Source: Porphyra umbilicalis (lineage: Eukaryota > Rhodophyta > Bangiophyceae > Bangiales > Bangiaceae). From it: 64,000 bases of DNA. The stretch lies in NCBI GenBank assembly GCA_002049455.2, contig KV918789.1:124001-188000 (forward strand), given 5' to 3'. Both the position numbers and the translations under genes were made by a program. The notes below the pieces were generated by a model. The model was given only the letters and a program-made list of their open reading frames with translations, did no database searches and was not told the DNA's origin. Below, piece by piece: positions 54,130 through 64,000 of the stretch; positions within the stretch are counted from its first letter, which is position 1, and each line of letters opens with the position of its first letter.

Positions 54130-54850
54130 AGCACAGTCAACAAGCCACCTGTCTACGGGTGCCACAGAAGTTTCCGGGACGAACACTGCACAGCGCCGTA
54201 CTGACCACGTCTGGGACTGAGCTTTCATGGTGTCTGCGATGCCAGTGGTACAGATGGCGCGACATGGACAGTCCAGCACGACGTGTAGGCTACCCAGGCG
54301 TCTGCATAGGTCTCCAAGACGTCGCGTTAACGCGCGCATTTATTCAGCTCTGGCTCCGGCCTCAAAAAAGAGACTGGTCCAACTGGTGGCGATCAGCACC
54401 AAGATCGTGTGATAGCGAGACATCGGCAGGGTCGTTCTCAAAAGAACCAGCGCTCGAGGGGTAGGAAGATACCAGGGACTTCTATCACAATCCGCTCTAA
54501 ACGGTCAGACGGCAGCCATCTCTATGTACAGGTCTCCAGCCATAGGGTGCGACAGCCGGGCCAGGGAGAAACAGTGGACAGCAGCTTACTGACCACGTCT
54601 TTGACTGCACCATGATGGCGTCAACGGTACCCGCGGTACAAGCAGCGTGATGAGCCGTGGTCGGCACGACGCTTGCTCTACGCAGGAGTCTGTACAGGTC
54701 TCCAGAACGTGGTAGTGCCTTGCACTTCACCTCAAGTCTTGCTCAAGCTACGAACTTCAGGCTGGTTCAATTGGCGGCACAGGGCGCTACGAGTGCTGCT
54801 CGATACCGTAGGCTTCAACCAGTGTCGACTCTACCACGCCCTGGGATCTG
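54130..54850 (-). repeat. Tandem repeat, about 385-bp unit
   Basis: CTGACCACGTCT occurs at about 54,202 and 54,588, and the sequence on both sides is similar. A third, partial start is near 54,838. On the minus strand both units can be read as related peptides (GDLC/YR...CTxGxxDxxxxQSxTWSV...FxPxxxVAP), so the repeat may once have been coding. The family was not recognised. Confidence 0.55.
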
Positions 54851-56582
54851 TCTATCACAGTGTTTTGGCTTGATCTTATCCCCAAGTTGTCGATTTCGGC
54901 CAGCCTACATACGAAAGCCGCCGTTACAGGGTGTCACCTGTGCTTCTCCAGGTGTTCAGGCACCCTCTATCGAGTCAACCGGCCCACACTCCATATCAAG
55001 TCGATGGCACCGTCCACGAGAGCGGCTCTGCGTGCGCTCTGGGAAGAAAATGCACAAGGAAGATCGGTCCTCGACTCCACGAACTGGAGCGCCCCTAGCT
55101 GCTCGAGCACGCACCCGCCTCTCGCCCACCCGCTCATGCCATGTGCTGACTATCTGCACCAGACGACCGACGATTCATTCCTCGACACTCGGACTTGTTG
55201 CGTCTGTGCAAGATGAAAACAGACACAGTGATGTACGGAATCGTCTTCTCCCTCCTCCCCTTCCCCCCGCGCGGCGCCAGAAGTACCTCGGACAGGCAGG
55301 GCACCCAAGCAACATCACAGCACTGAGTCGTACACGGAAAGCACGTAAGATGCAAAGCACTTGCGCCCGGTCTTGGCACTACAGACAAGCATCTCGCCCC
55401 CGTCCGGTCGATTCCACTCGAAGCAGACGAGTGTGCATGTCTGGGTGGTGCACACGCACTAGCGGCGTTTCGCCAAAAGCAACCCGGGATCACCCGCTGA
55501 TGGATGGCGACGCTTGTTTGTCGGGGTGAAGTGCAGGCCGACATCATACCCCGACAGAAGCTTGAAATCGATCATCATCGTTGGGGCACGCGGCAGAACG
55601 CCCGCTGAGTCGAAATTGCTGTCCATGAGACCGGATGCCAAGTCCCTGTATAACGTCGTTTGCTTGAGGGAGGCCAGTCGTCGCGCCTAGAGTGCAGCAG
55701 GCATGCGCTGATGATTTAAACACCATCAAGGAGATTTTGACTCTGTTGGACCAGTCGTGCGTCCCAAGCTTGTGCTCAAATCTCAGGTTTACTTGACGAC
55801 ACCGGTGGTGAAAATCAATCTGCGCACACCAGCCGTCGTACATCTGAGACACATACGGCTAGAGCACCGACGTTGCGACACGATACTCCCCACCATCGAG
55901 GTCCGCACAACCGAGGTGACACCATCGTATACGCTCTCAAGAGCCGCTGGAGTCCACAGACCTACTCGCGAAAGACGCTCTAGCCGCGAGAGAGGCCGTG
56001 AGCAACCGTCGGTGGGCCGCCATGACAACGGGAACCAGCAGGACGCCCACCTCCTTGAGTGCCAGGGTGGCCTCCGTGCTTGGAAACTAGGAGAAAACAA
56101 AGAAGATGCGGCCCGATTCAGCCAACGGACGCTCCAGGCGCTATAAAGTGGCGATTCCATGCAGGACATGGCTCTCTTCGGCGGAGCGTATAGCATGTTG
56201 GTCGGCGGCAGTTGTCACGATATCAAGCCGCAGCATGATGCCTCTCCGACCAGGCGCGACGCTCTGGATCTCGCAGCCGTTTTCCGGCAAATGATGGGTG
56301 GCAGAGATCATGCGCAGCCCAATCGAGCTCCACGACATGCCGAGACCGTACTGCTTGGTCATGGACGCGTCGACTCAGTTGGCCTCGCCCGTCGTCGCGT
56401 GTGCCTCCTGGTGGGCGCTGACGTTGGAGGTAAAATCGTTGATGAGCGCCCACCGGTAGCGCCCGCCGCCGCTCTGGCCGTCGGCAGGCCCACCGCAAGC
56501 CATTGAAATATCCGATAGAGGGTTCGCCTCATGATAAGGGGTTTACTTGGTTAGGCAAGGAGTAGGAGGGGGGCTGCCAGTA
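54851..56582. other. No recognisable gene
   Basis: Short minus-strand frames have protein-like composition. One at 56,141-56,362 includes MTKQYGLGMSWSSIGLRMIS, and one near 55,459-55,641 includes MMIDFKLLSGYDVGLHFTP. Both are probably eroded element genes of unknown family. Confidence 0.35.
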
Positions 56583-56625
56583 GGTTGTTTCACGATGGCA
56601 AGTTTGGTGCGGATCCGCAACGGAA
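56583..56625 (+). repeat. Left TIR of the Harbinger element
   Basis: Matches the right end over about 41 bp, with a divergent 8-base middle. The inner part GGTGCGGATCCGCA is shared. Confidence 0.8.
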
Positions 56626-57156
56626 GCCACCGGGATGAAATTAGGAACAGTTTCCTACTTTGAATATGAATATTCTACACATTTGGACAGTTTTCGAAGG
56701 ACACAGGATCCGGTGGCGTCCAGACCCCCCCGTAGTTCACAGAAACGCTCCCGCACCCCTCCATTCCCGCAGCTCTGGAGCACCCCCCCCCCTGGCGGTG
56801 CGGAATTGGCCGGATCACGACAAGCGGAATCCGGACCCCCCTCCCAAAGGTGCGGGAAAGGGGGGGTGTGCTCCCACAGCCGGTGACCCATGCCAAGCGG
56901 CGCGCGCTCCAGCACGCCGCGGTGCCATCCGTTTTCTTTTCTCGTTCACACCAGCTGCTGCTCACCGGGGCCAACAGGCCACGAGGAGTCTCACACTCGT
57001 GTAACTGTGTTGCGACTCAGCTGGGTGAGGATACCCCGCCTTTCCCCTGTGGGTTCGTCCCTGTGTCCCGTGCGGCACCGACGTCCCCGCAGCACTTGGC
57101 CCGCTGCCCACGGCACTTGCTCCCCTCCACCGCACGGCACTCGGTTTTCACTCGTC

Positions 57157-58428
57157 ATGGCTCGTGGCGTTCGCAAGCCCGTGCTCGCGAGTCTACGCAC
57201 CAGGTTCATTGTTTTTACGTTGGTCTTTTCCATGAGTGAGGTCGACGCAATGCCGCCTTCTCTCTTCGATGTTCCCAGTGTTCCACAGGTCGATACCATT
57301 CGCGTACTGTGGATGGTTTCATATCATATGCTCACTGCTATGTCCACTCGTCGCTACTTGACGGCCACTCGGCGCGCTCGCTACAAGTGTAGAGACTGGT
57401 ATACCAATGTTTTGTTGCGCTCTACTGATGAGCAGTACCGTTCGTACATGCGCCTGAGCCGCACGACTTTTGAACATGTACTCTCCTTGCTGCGTGCCCA
57501 TGCAGGGGAGATATTCGTGTCGGGGAGGGGTACCCCCCAGCTGTCACTGGAGATCCAGCTGGCCATCGCCCTATATAGGTTTGGTCATTATGGCAACGCC
57601 AGCCGCGTCGAGGCTGTGGCAGACCAGTTTGGCGTTTCTGCGGGTCTCGTGATGAAGTGCACCAAGCGGGTGATCAGGGGGATTAATCGCCTTTCCCCGA
57701 CCATTATTCGTTGGCCGAGCGCGCAGCGTCGAGCGCAGCAGGCCGAGTGGGCTGGCTCTTCCTATGGGTTTGACAATTGTATTGGAGCAACTGACAGAAC
57801 CACCTTTCCTCTGGCGTACCAACCTGCTTTACACCCATGGACGTATTACGACAGGAAGGGCAGGTACAGCCTGAACGCTGTGTTGACTTGTGACTGGGAT
57901 GGTCTCTTCATTAGCGTGGTACAGGGCTGTACCGGGGCGGCTCCCGACGCCTTCGTGCAGACCCTCGCGAACTGGCATCGATACCTGCAAGTGTACTTCT
58001 CACATGGGCAATACCTACTCGGCGACGAAGGCATGAAGTACACTTCGTGGGTCATTGGCCCATTTTTGAAACCAGAGAGCACCACATCTGAGCGACGCAA
58101 TTTCAACTTCCAGCTGGCCCGCCTACGTGTGCGCTCGGAGCACGCCATTGGCGTCCTCAAAGGCCGCTTTGCGAGCTTGAAAGAGCTGCGCATGAGGCTC
58201 AACGGTAAGAACGACTTTGACTGTGCAACGAGCTGGGTGTTGGCCTGTTGTGTTCTGCACAATGTGTGCCGTCAGCAGGAGGACCCGCCATTTGAGGCGG
58301 CCGACGCAGTCGGCGCTGACGAGGCCTGGCTGGGTCCGGGCGTACATGCCCACGAGGCGCGAAACGTAGTACTGGACAAGGTGTGTTCCTTTATGCGGGA
58401 TAGTGGGACGTATCGCAACATGCATTAG
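57157..58428 (+). CDS. PIF/Harbinger-type DDE transposase
   Basis: The 423-residue protein starts at ATG 57,157 (CTCGTCATGG context); an upstream in-frame ATG at 56,890 is less likely. After an N-terminal region (YRSYMRLSRTTFEHVLSLL) comes a helix-turn-helix-like part (LALY-equivalent IALYRFGHYGNASRVEAVA). The DDE_Tnp_4 core has the motifs GATDRTTFPLAY (first Asp), YYDRKGRYSLNAVLTCDWDG, YLLGDEGMKYTSWVIGPF (second Asp) and RVRSEHAIGVLKGRF (Glu), then CCVLHNVC. All three catalytic acids are present and the frame is whole. An AATAAA follows at 58,448-58,453. In the family, this enzyme works with a second, DNA-binding protein, here probably the convergent gene. Confidence 0.9.
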   Translation: MARGVRKPVLASLRTRFIVFTLVFSMSEVDAMPPSLFDVPSVPQVDTIRVLWMVSYHMLTAMSTRRYLTATRRARYKCRDWYTNVLLRSTDEQYRSYMRLSRTTFEHVLSLLRAHAGEIFVSGRGTPQLSLEIQLAIALYRFGHYGNASRVEAVADQFGVSAGLVMKCTKRVIRGINRLSPTIIRWPSAQRRAQQAEWAGSSYGFDNCIGATDRTTFPLAYQPALHPWTYYDRKGRYSLNAVLTCDWDGLFISVVQGCTGAAPDAFVQTLANWHRYLQVYFSHGQYLLGDEGMKYTSWVIGPFLKPESTTSERRNFNFQLARLRVRSEHAIGVLKGRFASLKELRMRLNGKNDFDCATSWVLACCVLHNVCRQQEDPPFEAADAVGADEAWLGPGVHAHEARNVVLDKVCSFMRDSGTYRNMH

Positions 58429-58447
58429 ACGAGAGGGGCTACAACGC

Positions 58448-58453
58448 AATAAA
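58448..58453 (+). promoter_or_regulatory. Poly(A) signal of the Harbinger transposase
   Basis: AATAAA lies 20 nt after the transposase stop codon. Confidence 0.5.
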
Positions 58454-58757
58454 AGCAAAAGCCAGCATCGGTTTCTTTTTTCACTCTCTGCTTTCATACA
58501 TATACTTACACTGAACTGGGAGTGTGTATTTGGATTGGAGTTGGTTTGCACTCTTTGAAGATGATGCGAGATCGAGCCGAGATTCTGCTCCGTGTTCCCC
58601 GTGTTCCCCACCGAGAGTCGTACCCGATGCACTCAAGGACGGTCGCAAGGATCGACACTTGGCTCAAGAAAAACACAAACAAGCGGGAACAAACACTGCA
58701 TGCTACGTAACCGGGCACAAGAAGCCGGAAAACACAACCAACACCACCGCCATATCA

Positions 58758-60294
58758 CTACTCCAAAAGCTTGTTGAGCTGCTCGGCCACGCCGGGCCTA
58801 TCGGGATGCTTCTGCAGCAACTCCGACAGCGACGCAATGCGCCGGCTCTTCATGTCCTCCGCGTGCCGCCGCGCGCTATCATTGAATGACTGCGTCATGG
58901 CCGAGAACAGCTGCGCCGCCCCGGGGAAGAGCGCGTTCTCCGCTTGTGCCGCCCGCACCGAGCGCCCGCTGGCGCCGCCGGCGAGCGGCCCGGGTGTCGT
59001 CACTGCAGCACCGCCCCCACTCCCCGTCACGCGAGCGTCCGGTACAACAGGTTGCGTGGGAGCCTGATGGGCTGGCGGCCCCTCCTCGTCGCCCGAGTGC
59101 GCCCCGCCCATGACCGCATCGCCTCTGTAACCGCCCGTACCACTGTCACCATCACCTCCCCCGCCCCCTCCGCCGCCGCCAAGTCCTCCATCGTCGGAGC
59201 CGTCGCCCACTTCGACAGGGCCACTCGCAACGAGGTCAACAAAATCGGGCGGGGCGTCGACAGGCGGGGCGCCTTCGAATGCCCCGCTCCCGCGCTGAAC
59301 CCCACCAACTAATGGCAGCGTCCGCTCGACGATGACAATGATGCTTTTGATGTCGGCGATTGAGCACCGCCAGTAGCCCGACTGCGCATTGATGCGGACA
59401 TCGACCTTGTTGCCTGGTGCGCGCGCCGCCAAACCGGTGACCTGCGTGGCCACCTCGTGGTTTTTCTTGACAAACTTGATTGCGGCGTCAACGAGGCGCG
59501 ACAGCGACTTGCTTGTAAATCCGCGACGCTTCACCCACTTGCTCTTGTGCACCAGATAGGTTGAAATATTTGCGAGGTGCAGCTGCGCCGTCGTTCCACG
59601 ACGGGCGTGACGCGCCGAGCGCTCGTAGACCACCTTGCTCCACCGCTCGACCGCGCCAACGCGCACCTCAGGCAAAATAACATTTTCACCAATCTTGGAC
59701 GGTAGCGGCTCCCCGTCGCTGGTGTCTGAAAACGGCGAGTCGCTCTCCTCGCCATCGCCCCCCCCAGCAGCAGCAGAATGCGCCGAAGGGAGGCCGTTGT
59801 CTGCGGCTGCAGCTCGCGCACCGGCCGGACCACCCGTCCCCATGCCAGCACTTGAGCGATCCCCACCCCCGTGCGCAGAGGCGTCCGTGGCGGGGGTCGA
59901 CAGAGGGGGGTGCTCCCGGCCAACATTACCGAGCATCCCGCGACCGCGACCTACAAAACCACCTCGGCCGCGTCCATCGCCACCACGCCCTCCGCCACGG
60001 ACACCGCTGAAGAAGGGGGGGACGGGGCGCCCAAGGTTTCCGCGTGTCCGCGCCCACGGCCGCCTCCACGACCGCGGCCGAGCCCTCCGCGACGACCTCC
60101 ATGACCAATATCGCGAACACGCCCTCGGGTGCCTTCCGAAGAGGCGGGGGGGGAAGATCCATTGCCATCGAAACTGCAGGTCCGCCGTCACCTCCATGGC
60201 CTCCGGCGTTGCCGCTCGCAGCCCGACTTTCGACGGCCTCGACTGGCTTCTTGCCAGCGATGCGTCGGCTCTTGCGAGGTGAAGGGGAGGCCAT
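58758..60294 (-). CDS. Second protein of the Harbinger element (Gly-rich, coiled coil)
   Basis: The likely start at 60,294 gives MASPSPRKSRRIAGKKP, a basic nuclear-localisation-like N-terminus. RGG-rich and acidic linkers follow, then a globular part containing WSKVVYERSARHARRG and LVDAAIKFVKKNHEVATQV, and a helical C-terminus ending LLQKHPDRPGVAEQLNKLLE. The N-terminal and main frames differ. The steps fall near a G8 run (about 60,145-60,152) and a G7 run (about 60,016-60,022), so homopolymer error or a short intron is likely. Harbinger elements normally carry a Myb/SANT-like second protein. I do not see the spaced tryptophans of Myb, so the role as DNA-binding partner is inferred from position. 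Confidence 0.55.
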
Positions 60295-60533
60295 CGCGCC
60301 ACGAGCGGGGGGTCACCCGACGCCTTGAAGGCGGCGAGAGGCGACGGGCACCGTGGATTGCGGGCGACAGAGGCCGAGACGGGGCGTCGACTAGAATCAA
60401 GATGCTCACGACGCGGGGTCGCATTCAAGGGCGTCTGGAAACCTCGGAGGCGCCTTGTTTCAATCCAGTCCAATCAAATATTGTAGCCCTCGAAGTTCCT
60501 CCTGCTTCGAATCGACAGGCGTCGCTGTGAGAA

Positions 60534-60576
60534 ACCCGGTGCGGATCCGCACCGGAGTGCGCATCGTGAAGCAACC
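60534..60576 (-). repeat. Right TIR of the Harbinger element
   Basis: The inverted counterpart of the left TIR, ending in CATCGTGAAGCAACC, followed by TA. Confidence 0.8.
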
Positions 60577-63341
60577 TAGTGTCCAGTAGGGGGGTGCAGC
60601 GTGCGGTTCTCAATGCCAGCTGGGCGGCACGGGGCCCCCGCTGGCGTTCCAAATAGGATCCGTCATGCTTCGGTGTGCGTGGGGTAGAGAATTCGTCGCA
60701 ATGGGTGTGCCTTGACTGACACGCTACTTAGGTATGGCATGCCCTCTGACTCCCCTCCCCCTCGCCTCTGCGCTTCGTGCTTGCGCGTGATAGTACGAGT
60801 GACCACATGTTGTCGTGGGCACGAGCACCCCCTCTACCAAGAGTCAGTCGGCCGTGGGCAAGGGGGAGGCGGCGGTGGCCACCATTCTGGAGCATTTCTC
60901 CCAGTCGTTCCCGCCCCACTTCTCCCTCTACTCGACCCACAGCGTCTTTGCCTGTAAACGAGGCATCCTGAGTGCATCACGTGCTGACGCCCACGCCCTC
61001 TCCTCAGCGGTGTGACAGGGTCATAGTGTCGCTGTCGTCCTATATCGGTTCAGCCACCTCTTCACCCAAAGCTCTTCCTTCGATCGCATCGGCGTCAATC
61101 TGACCACTGCCGCAGGTAGCCACTATGGCGCTGTTCAGATTAGCAGCATCGTCCCATGGTTCCTAGAAACTGTCACGGTCTTGCTTTCGGGGAGTTCGGG
61201 GCCGGGGCGGTCTGCATGGTCCCTCGCAATGTCGCTCGGCGCGAGCGTGCTCGAGCACCGCGTATGTGCTGTCAATCCCCCCTGAAACGAGGTGGTCGGA
61301 CTGGGCCGAGGGCAGTGGCTGCGCGTCCACCCCCAAATCGTCGGAACCATAGAGATTATTTTTCTCGGACGTCCCGACACGGGCGACCGACTCGGAAAGC
61401 ACCGGCTTGTGATTGGTCGCCCTTCAGACCTTGTGCCACGTCTCCTGCAACATGCTTCCCCAAAAGACAGGCGTACTGTATGGCTGGAAGAGAATCCCGG
61501 GGGGTCCGGGGCAACCCCGCACGACGTAAGACACATTCTTAGGCATCTATCCCGGCCGCTGCTTGCACGCCGCCCAAACCGGTTAGGGTCAGTCGCCGCA
61601 GAGCGTTAAGGTCAGTGGTGGCAGCCGACTTCCGTGAGGGAAAAACGGCGCCATGGAATGGGGCGGGCGCCGGCTGGAGCCGCGAGCCACAGGGTAGATG
61701 AACGCAGCAAGGCGGTAGCGCTCTTGCCACAGTGGACAGGGGGTGCAGCCGTGGCCGCCGCCAGCGCTGGCTGGCGGCGGCAGAAGTGGAAGGGGGGGCG
61801 GCGGCCACAGCCGCTCGCAGCAGTGGTGGTCGATGGCAGCAGGAGATGATGTATGCCGCTGCCGGCTGGGGAGGCGATGGCATGATGGCAATAAAGGGCA
61901 GTGGCAGGAGCCGCAGACGGTCCGACCAAGATGCGGTCAGAGAGCGCGGCCACGACGCGGCATCAGGTACAGCGGGGGGAGGGCCAACGCAGGCAAGTTG
62001 ATAGATGCGTGAGAATGTGGCGACGGATAGCAGCAACGAGAGAAGCGTGGCGCGTGCTGATCGACAGCGGCGCCAGGACTCAGCCACGTCTCGTGCTGAA
62101 GCCATCAGGGCATGAAGAACAGCACCAGCGTTCATCTTCACCGGCCTTGGGGGTCGAGGGGAGCAACGTCACAAGGGGAGACGAAATCACTGAGATGACC
62201 AGGGAGCGCCGGCCATATTCGCGGGCCCCTCAAGCATCTGACCAGAAGCTGCCTCGTGGGCTTTCGCCGCGTCGCTTGAGGTAGCTGATAGAACGAGCCA
62301 CGTGAGTCACCTGACCTCAGGGGGTATCCGCCGCTGCGGCAGCGGCGGACGTGCCCGTGGCTCCGCTCGCGGCCAGGTACCCCTCCGCAGCATCCACTGC
62401 GGCATGTTGTTGTCTGCTGTCAAAGGCGTCAGAAAACAAGGCGCGCATGCCATCGGTGACAGCCTGACGCCAGCTGTCGCGCCCGGCAATTTTGGGGTCG
62501 AAAGCGAAGCCAGAGCGTGGTTCGGCACCGGCATGTGCAAGGAACGCTTCGCGTCTACCGTTGCCACCTCCCCTGGTTAGCGGCGTTCTGCACTAGACAA
62601 GAAACGAAGTACGTAGCAGCCCAGATGGTCGTGCGTTTGGGCGGAATTGAAGGGCCCGTCTGGAAGACAGTCGAGGACTGCAGCTCGCTGCACCAGATGC
62701 ATTCGCAAGTATTCGTTGCCCATGCGGAAAGTGGCCTCACCTGCGTGCTTGACAAATGATTCGACGACACGAAGTAGCGTCCCTCAGACAATGGCTAATG
62801 ACAGCGGATGAAGTTTTATTCAAAGTCATCGTAGCCGCTGCTTTTTAGCAGTGATTAGGACGAGCGCAGACAGCGGGTGCCATGGTTGCTCTGGAGAGAC
62901 CAGCCAAAGGGAAAAATGCATGATGTCGTCTGCGTCCCTTTTAATCTGGGTTACCTCGTTATCATACAACATGGGAGACTCCAGCTTTTCTGGCGCGTGT
63001 GTCGGGAACACGCGGTAGTCAGATAGTGACGGGATTGCACACGGTCTGGGACAGGAGGATGCCTGAATGAATTTTACGAAGCACAGGCGTTGTGCGTGTG
63101 ACAACTCAGGGAAGCACGGTCGACTCTTCCACGCGACAGCTGTGTGACGCCTGATGGGTAGATAGCTGAATATGGTGCACTACAAGGCGCGGAGAGCCCT
63201 GCTCGGTACAGAGCTTTCCACTTGGTTCTTCATGTACAGACTGGAACACACAGAGCCGCAATGGAGACAATCGTCATGCAATAACAATCATATCGAAGAA
63301 CTGATGCTCACGACCTCAACAAGAGGACCCTAACATCGGCC
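60577..63341. other. No recognisable gene
   Basis: Only short or low-complexity frames. The most open is 61,539-62,141 (-), an Ala/Pro/Arg-rich frame without family resemblance. Confidence 0.35.
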
Positions 63342-63863
63342 ATGTCGGAAACTCTTCATCTCCTCTGGTTTTGTCTTAGGGCACTCGCAGAGCTGACGCC
63401 ATTCTTGCTGGGAGGCTCTTCGAAAAAGCGCCCGGCGGATATTGAGGCAGTGCCGGCACACGCCTCCGTCATTGCTGGCCCTCCCCTGACGCGACATGGC
63501 TCCATGATGCCAGTTCCACAAGCTGCTTTACATCTGTTCATTCCGAAAAAAAGTGGTCCACAGCAATCAAAAGCACACACTGGAACAGGTAACGCAACCA
63601 GGAAACGGAAAGAAGGACCCAAAAAGCATGGACGACAGCAGCGGTCGTATCAGTACATGGACCAAGCAGCTTTAGAAGACGAAGTGCAACAGCTGCACGA
63701 CCTGCCAGTATTCACCACACAACCAAGCTTGTCTTACCTGCTATTCGGTAACGCGGCTGCGGTCAAGCAGCTGCGCGCCGATTGCTGCGCGTCCGTCGAT
63801 GTCCTCGTCGTCCTTGCCCCCCCGTCCGCGCCGTACCGAGCTCACGATGAGCTCTGGGCGTAG
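63342..63863 (+). CDS. Hypothetical protein
   Basis: A 173-codon frame starts at ATG 63,342. It has a hydrophobic leader-like start (LHLLWFCLRALAELTPFLL), a basic middle (NATRKRKEGPKKHGRQQR) and an ordinary C-terminal part (YMDQAALEDEVQQLHDLPVF). No family was recognised. It may be part of an element gene. The remaining bases to 64,000 hold nothing identified. Confidence 0.25.
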   Translation: MSETLHLLWFCLRALAELTPFLLGGSSKKRPADIEAVPAHASVIAGPPLTRHGSMMPVPQAALHLFIPKKSGPQQSKAHTGTGNATRKRKEGPKKHGRQQRSYQYMDQAALEDEVQQLHDLPVFTTQPSLSYLLFGNAAAVKQLRADCCASVDVLVVLAPPSAPYRAHDELWA

Positions 63864-64000
63864 TTTCGTGAAGCTGTGGATGGGACAGTGTATCAAAAAG
63901 GCATCCAATAGCACACACGAGTTCGGAAAGCGCATCGAGAAATCAGCCCACCAGCGACCGCCATGGGGGAGTGTGGCGGTGTTTGTGTCAGTGGCCGAAA

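Larger units (their letters stand above)
56583..60576. mobile_element. Harbinger-type DNA transposon, near complete
   Basis: The left end GGTTGTTTCACGATG (from 56,583) and the reverse complement of the right end, GGTTGCTTCACGATG (from 60,576), form terminal inverted repeats of about 41 bp. The inner block of each contains the perfect palindrome TGCGGATCCGCA. The dinucleotide TA flanks both ends. Two convergent genes fill the element: a transposase at 57,157-58,428 (+) and a second protein at 58,758-60,294 (-). The size (4.0 kb) and the two-gene plan fit PIF/Harbinger, although that group usually duplicates three bases. Confidence 0.8.

Noticed and set aside
1-64000. LTR or LINE retrotransposon
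   Set aside because: No reverse transcriptase, integrase or protease motif and no long direct terminal repeats were seen.

Overview
The window looks like nuclear DNA of a very GC-rich photosynthetic eukaryote. My best guess is a bangiophyte red alga of the Porphyra/Pyropia type. The reasons are a plastid-type TerC gene with a transit-like leader, a mitochondrial ribosomal protein gene with short GTACGT...AG introns, compact genes with G/C-saturated codons, and many long G or C runs. The species is an inference.

The left part (1 to about 18.6 kb) is a gene island. It holds the 3' part of an AT-hook/glycine-rich protein (+), a membrane-anchored diflavin reductase of the cytochrome P450 reductase/CysJ type (-), a TerC-family plastid membrane protein (-), a VPS39/VPS3-like HOPS/CORVET subunit (+) whose reading frame is broken only at homopolymer runs, and a three-exon mL53 mitochondrial ribosomal protein gene (-).

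The right part (about 18.9 to 64 kb) is less GC-rich and dominated by mobile elements and their debris. It holds a CACTA-like N-terminal transposase fragment near 20.5-21.8 kb, a palindrome-bounded element at 28.8-30.3 kb, unidentified degraded coding at 30-37 kb, and a cluster of related two-gene DNA elements at 37.8-53.7 kb. A complete-looking Harbinger-type element with TIRs and two convergent genes occupies 56.58-60.58 kb.

The main discovery candidate is the 37.8-53.7 kb cluster. Three units each pair an IS630/Tc1-like DDE transposase, tail to tail, with an uncharacterised spliced zinc-finger gene (a CxxC-GYRK finger, a CxxC-xxx-GH knuckle, and a C-terminal domain). The intron after the second block has the same phase and a GTACGT/GTATGT-type donor in all three copies. 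Unit alpha (37.8-40.6 kb) is decayed. Unit beta (43,784-51,511) sits inside the zinc-finger gene of unit gamma (about 42.6-53.7 kb). A 5-bp direct repeat TGACA flanks beta, and gamma's reading frame is continuous if beta plus one repeat copy is removed. Beta has an intact-looking zinc-finger gene but a transposase with one in-frame TGA. Gamma has an intact transposase but an interrupted zinc-finger gene.

I saw no rRNA, convincing tRNA, CRISPR array or reverse transcriptase.
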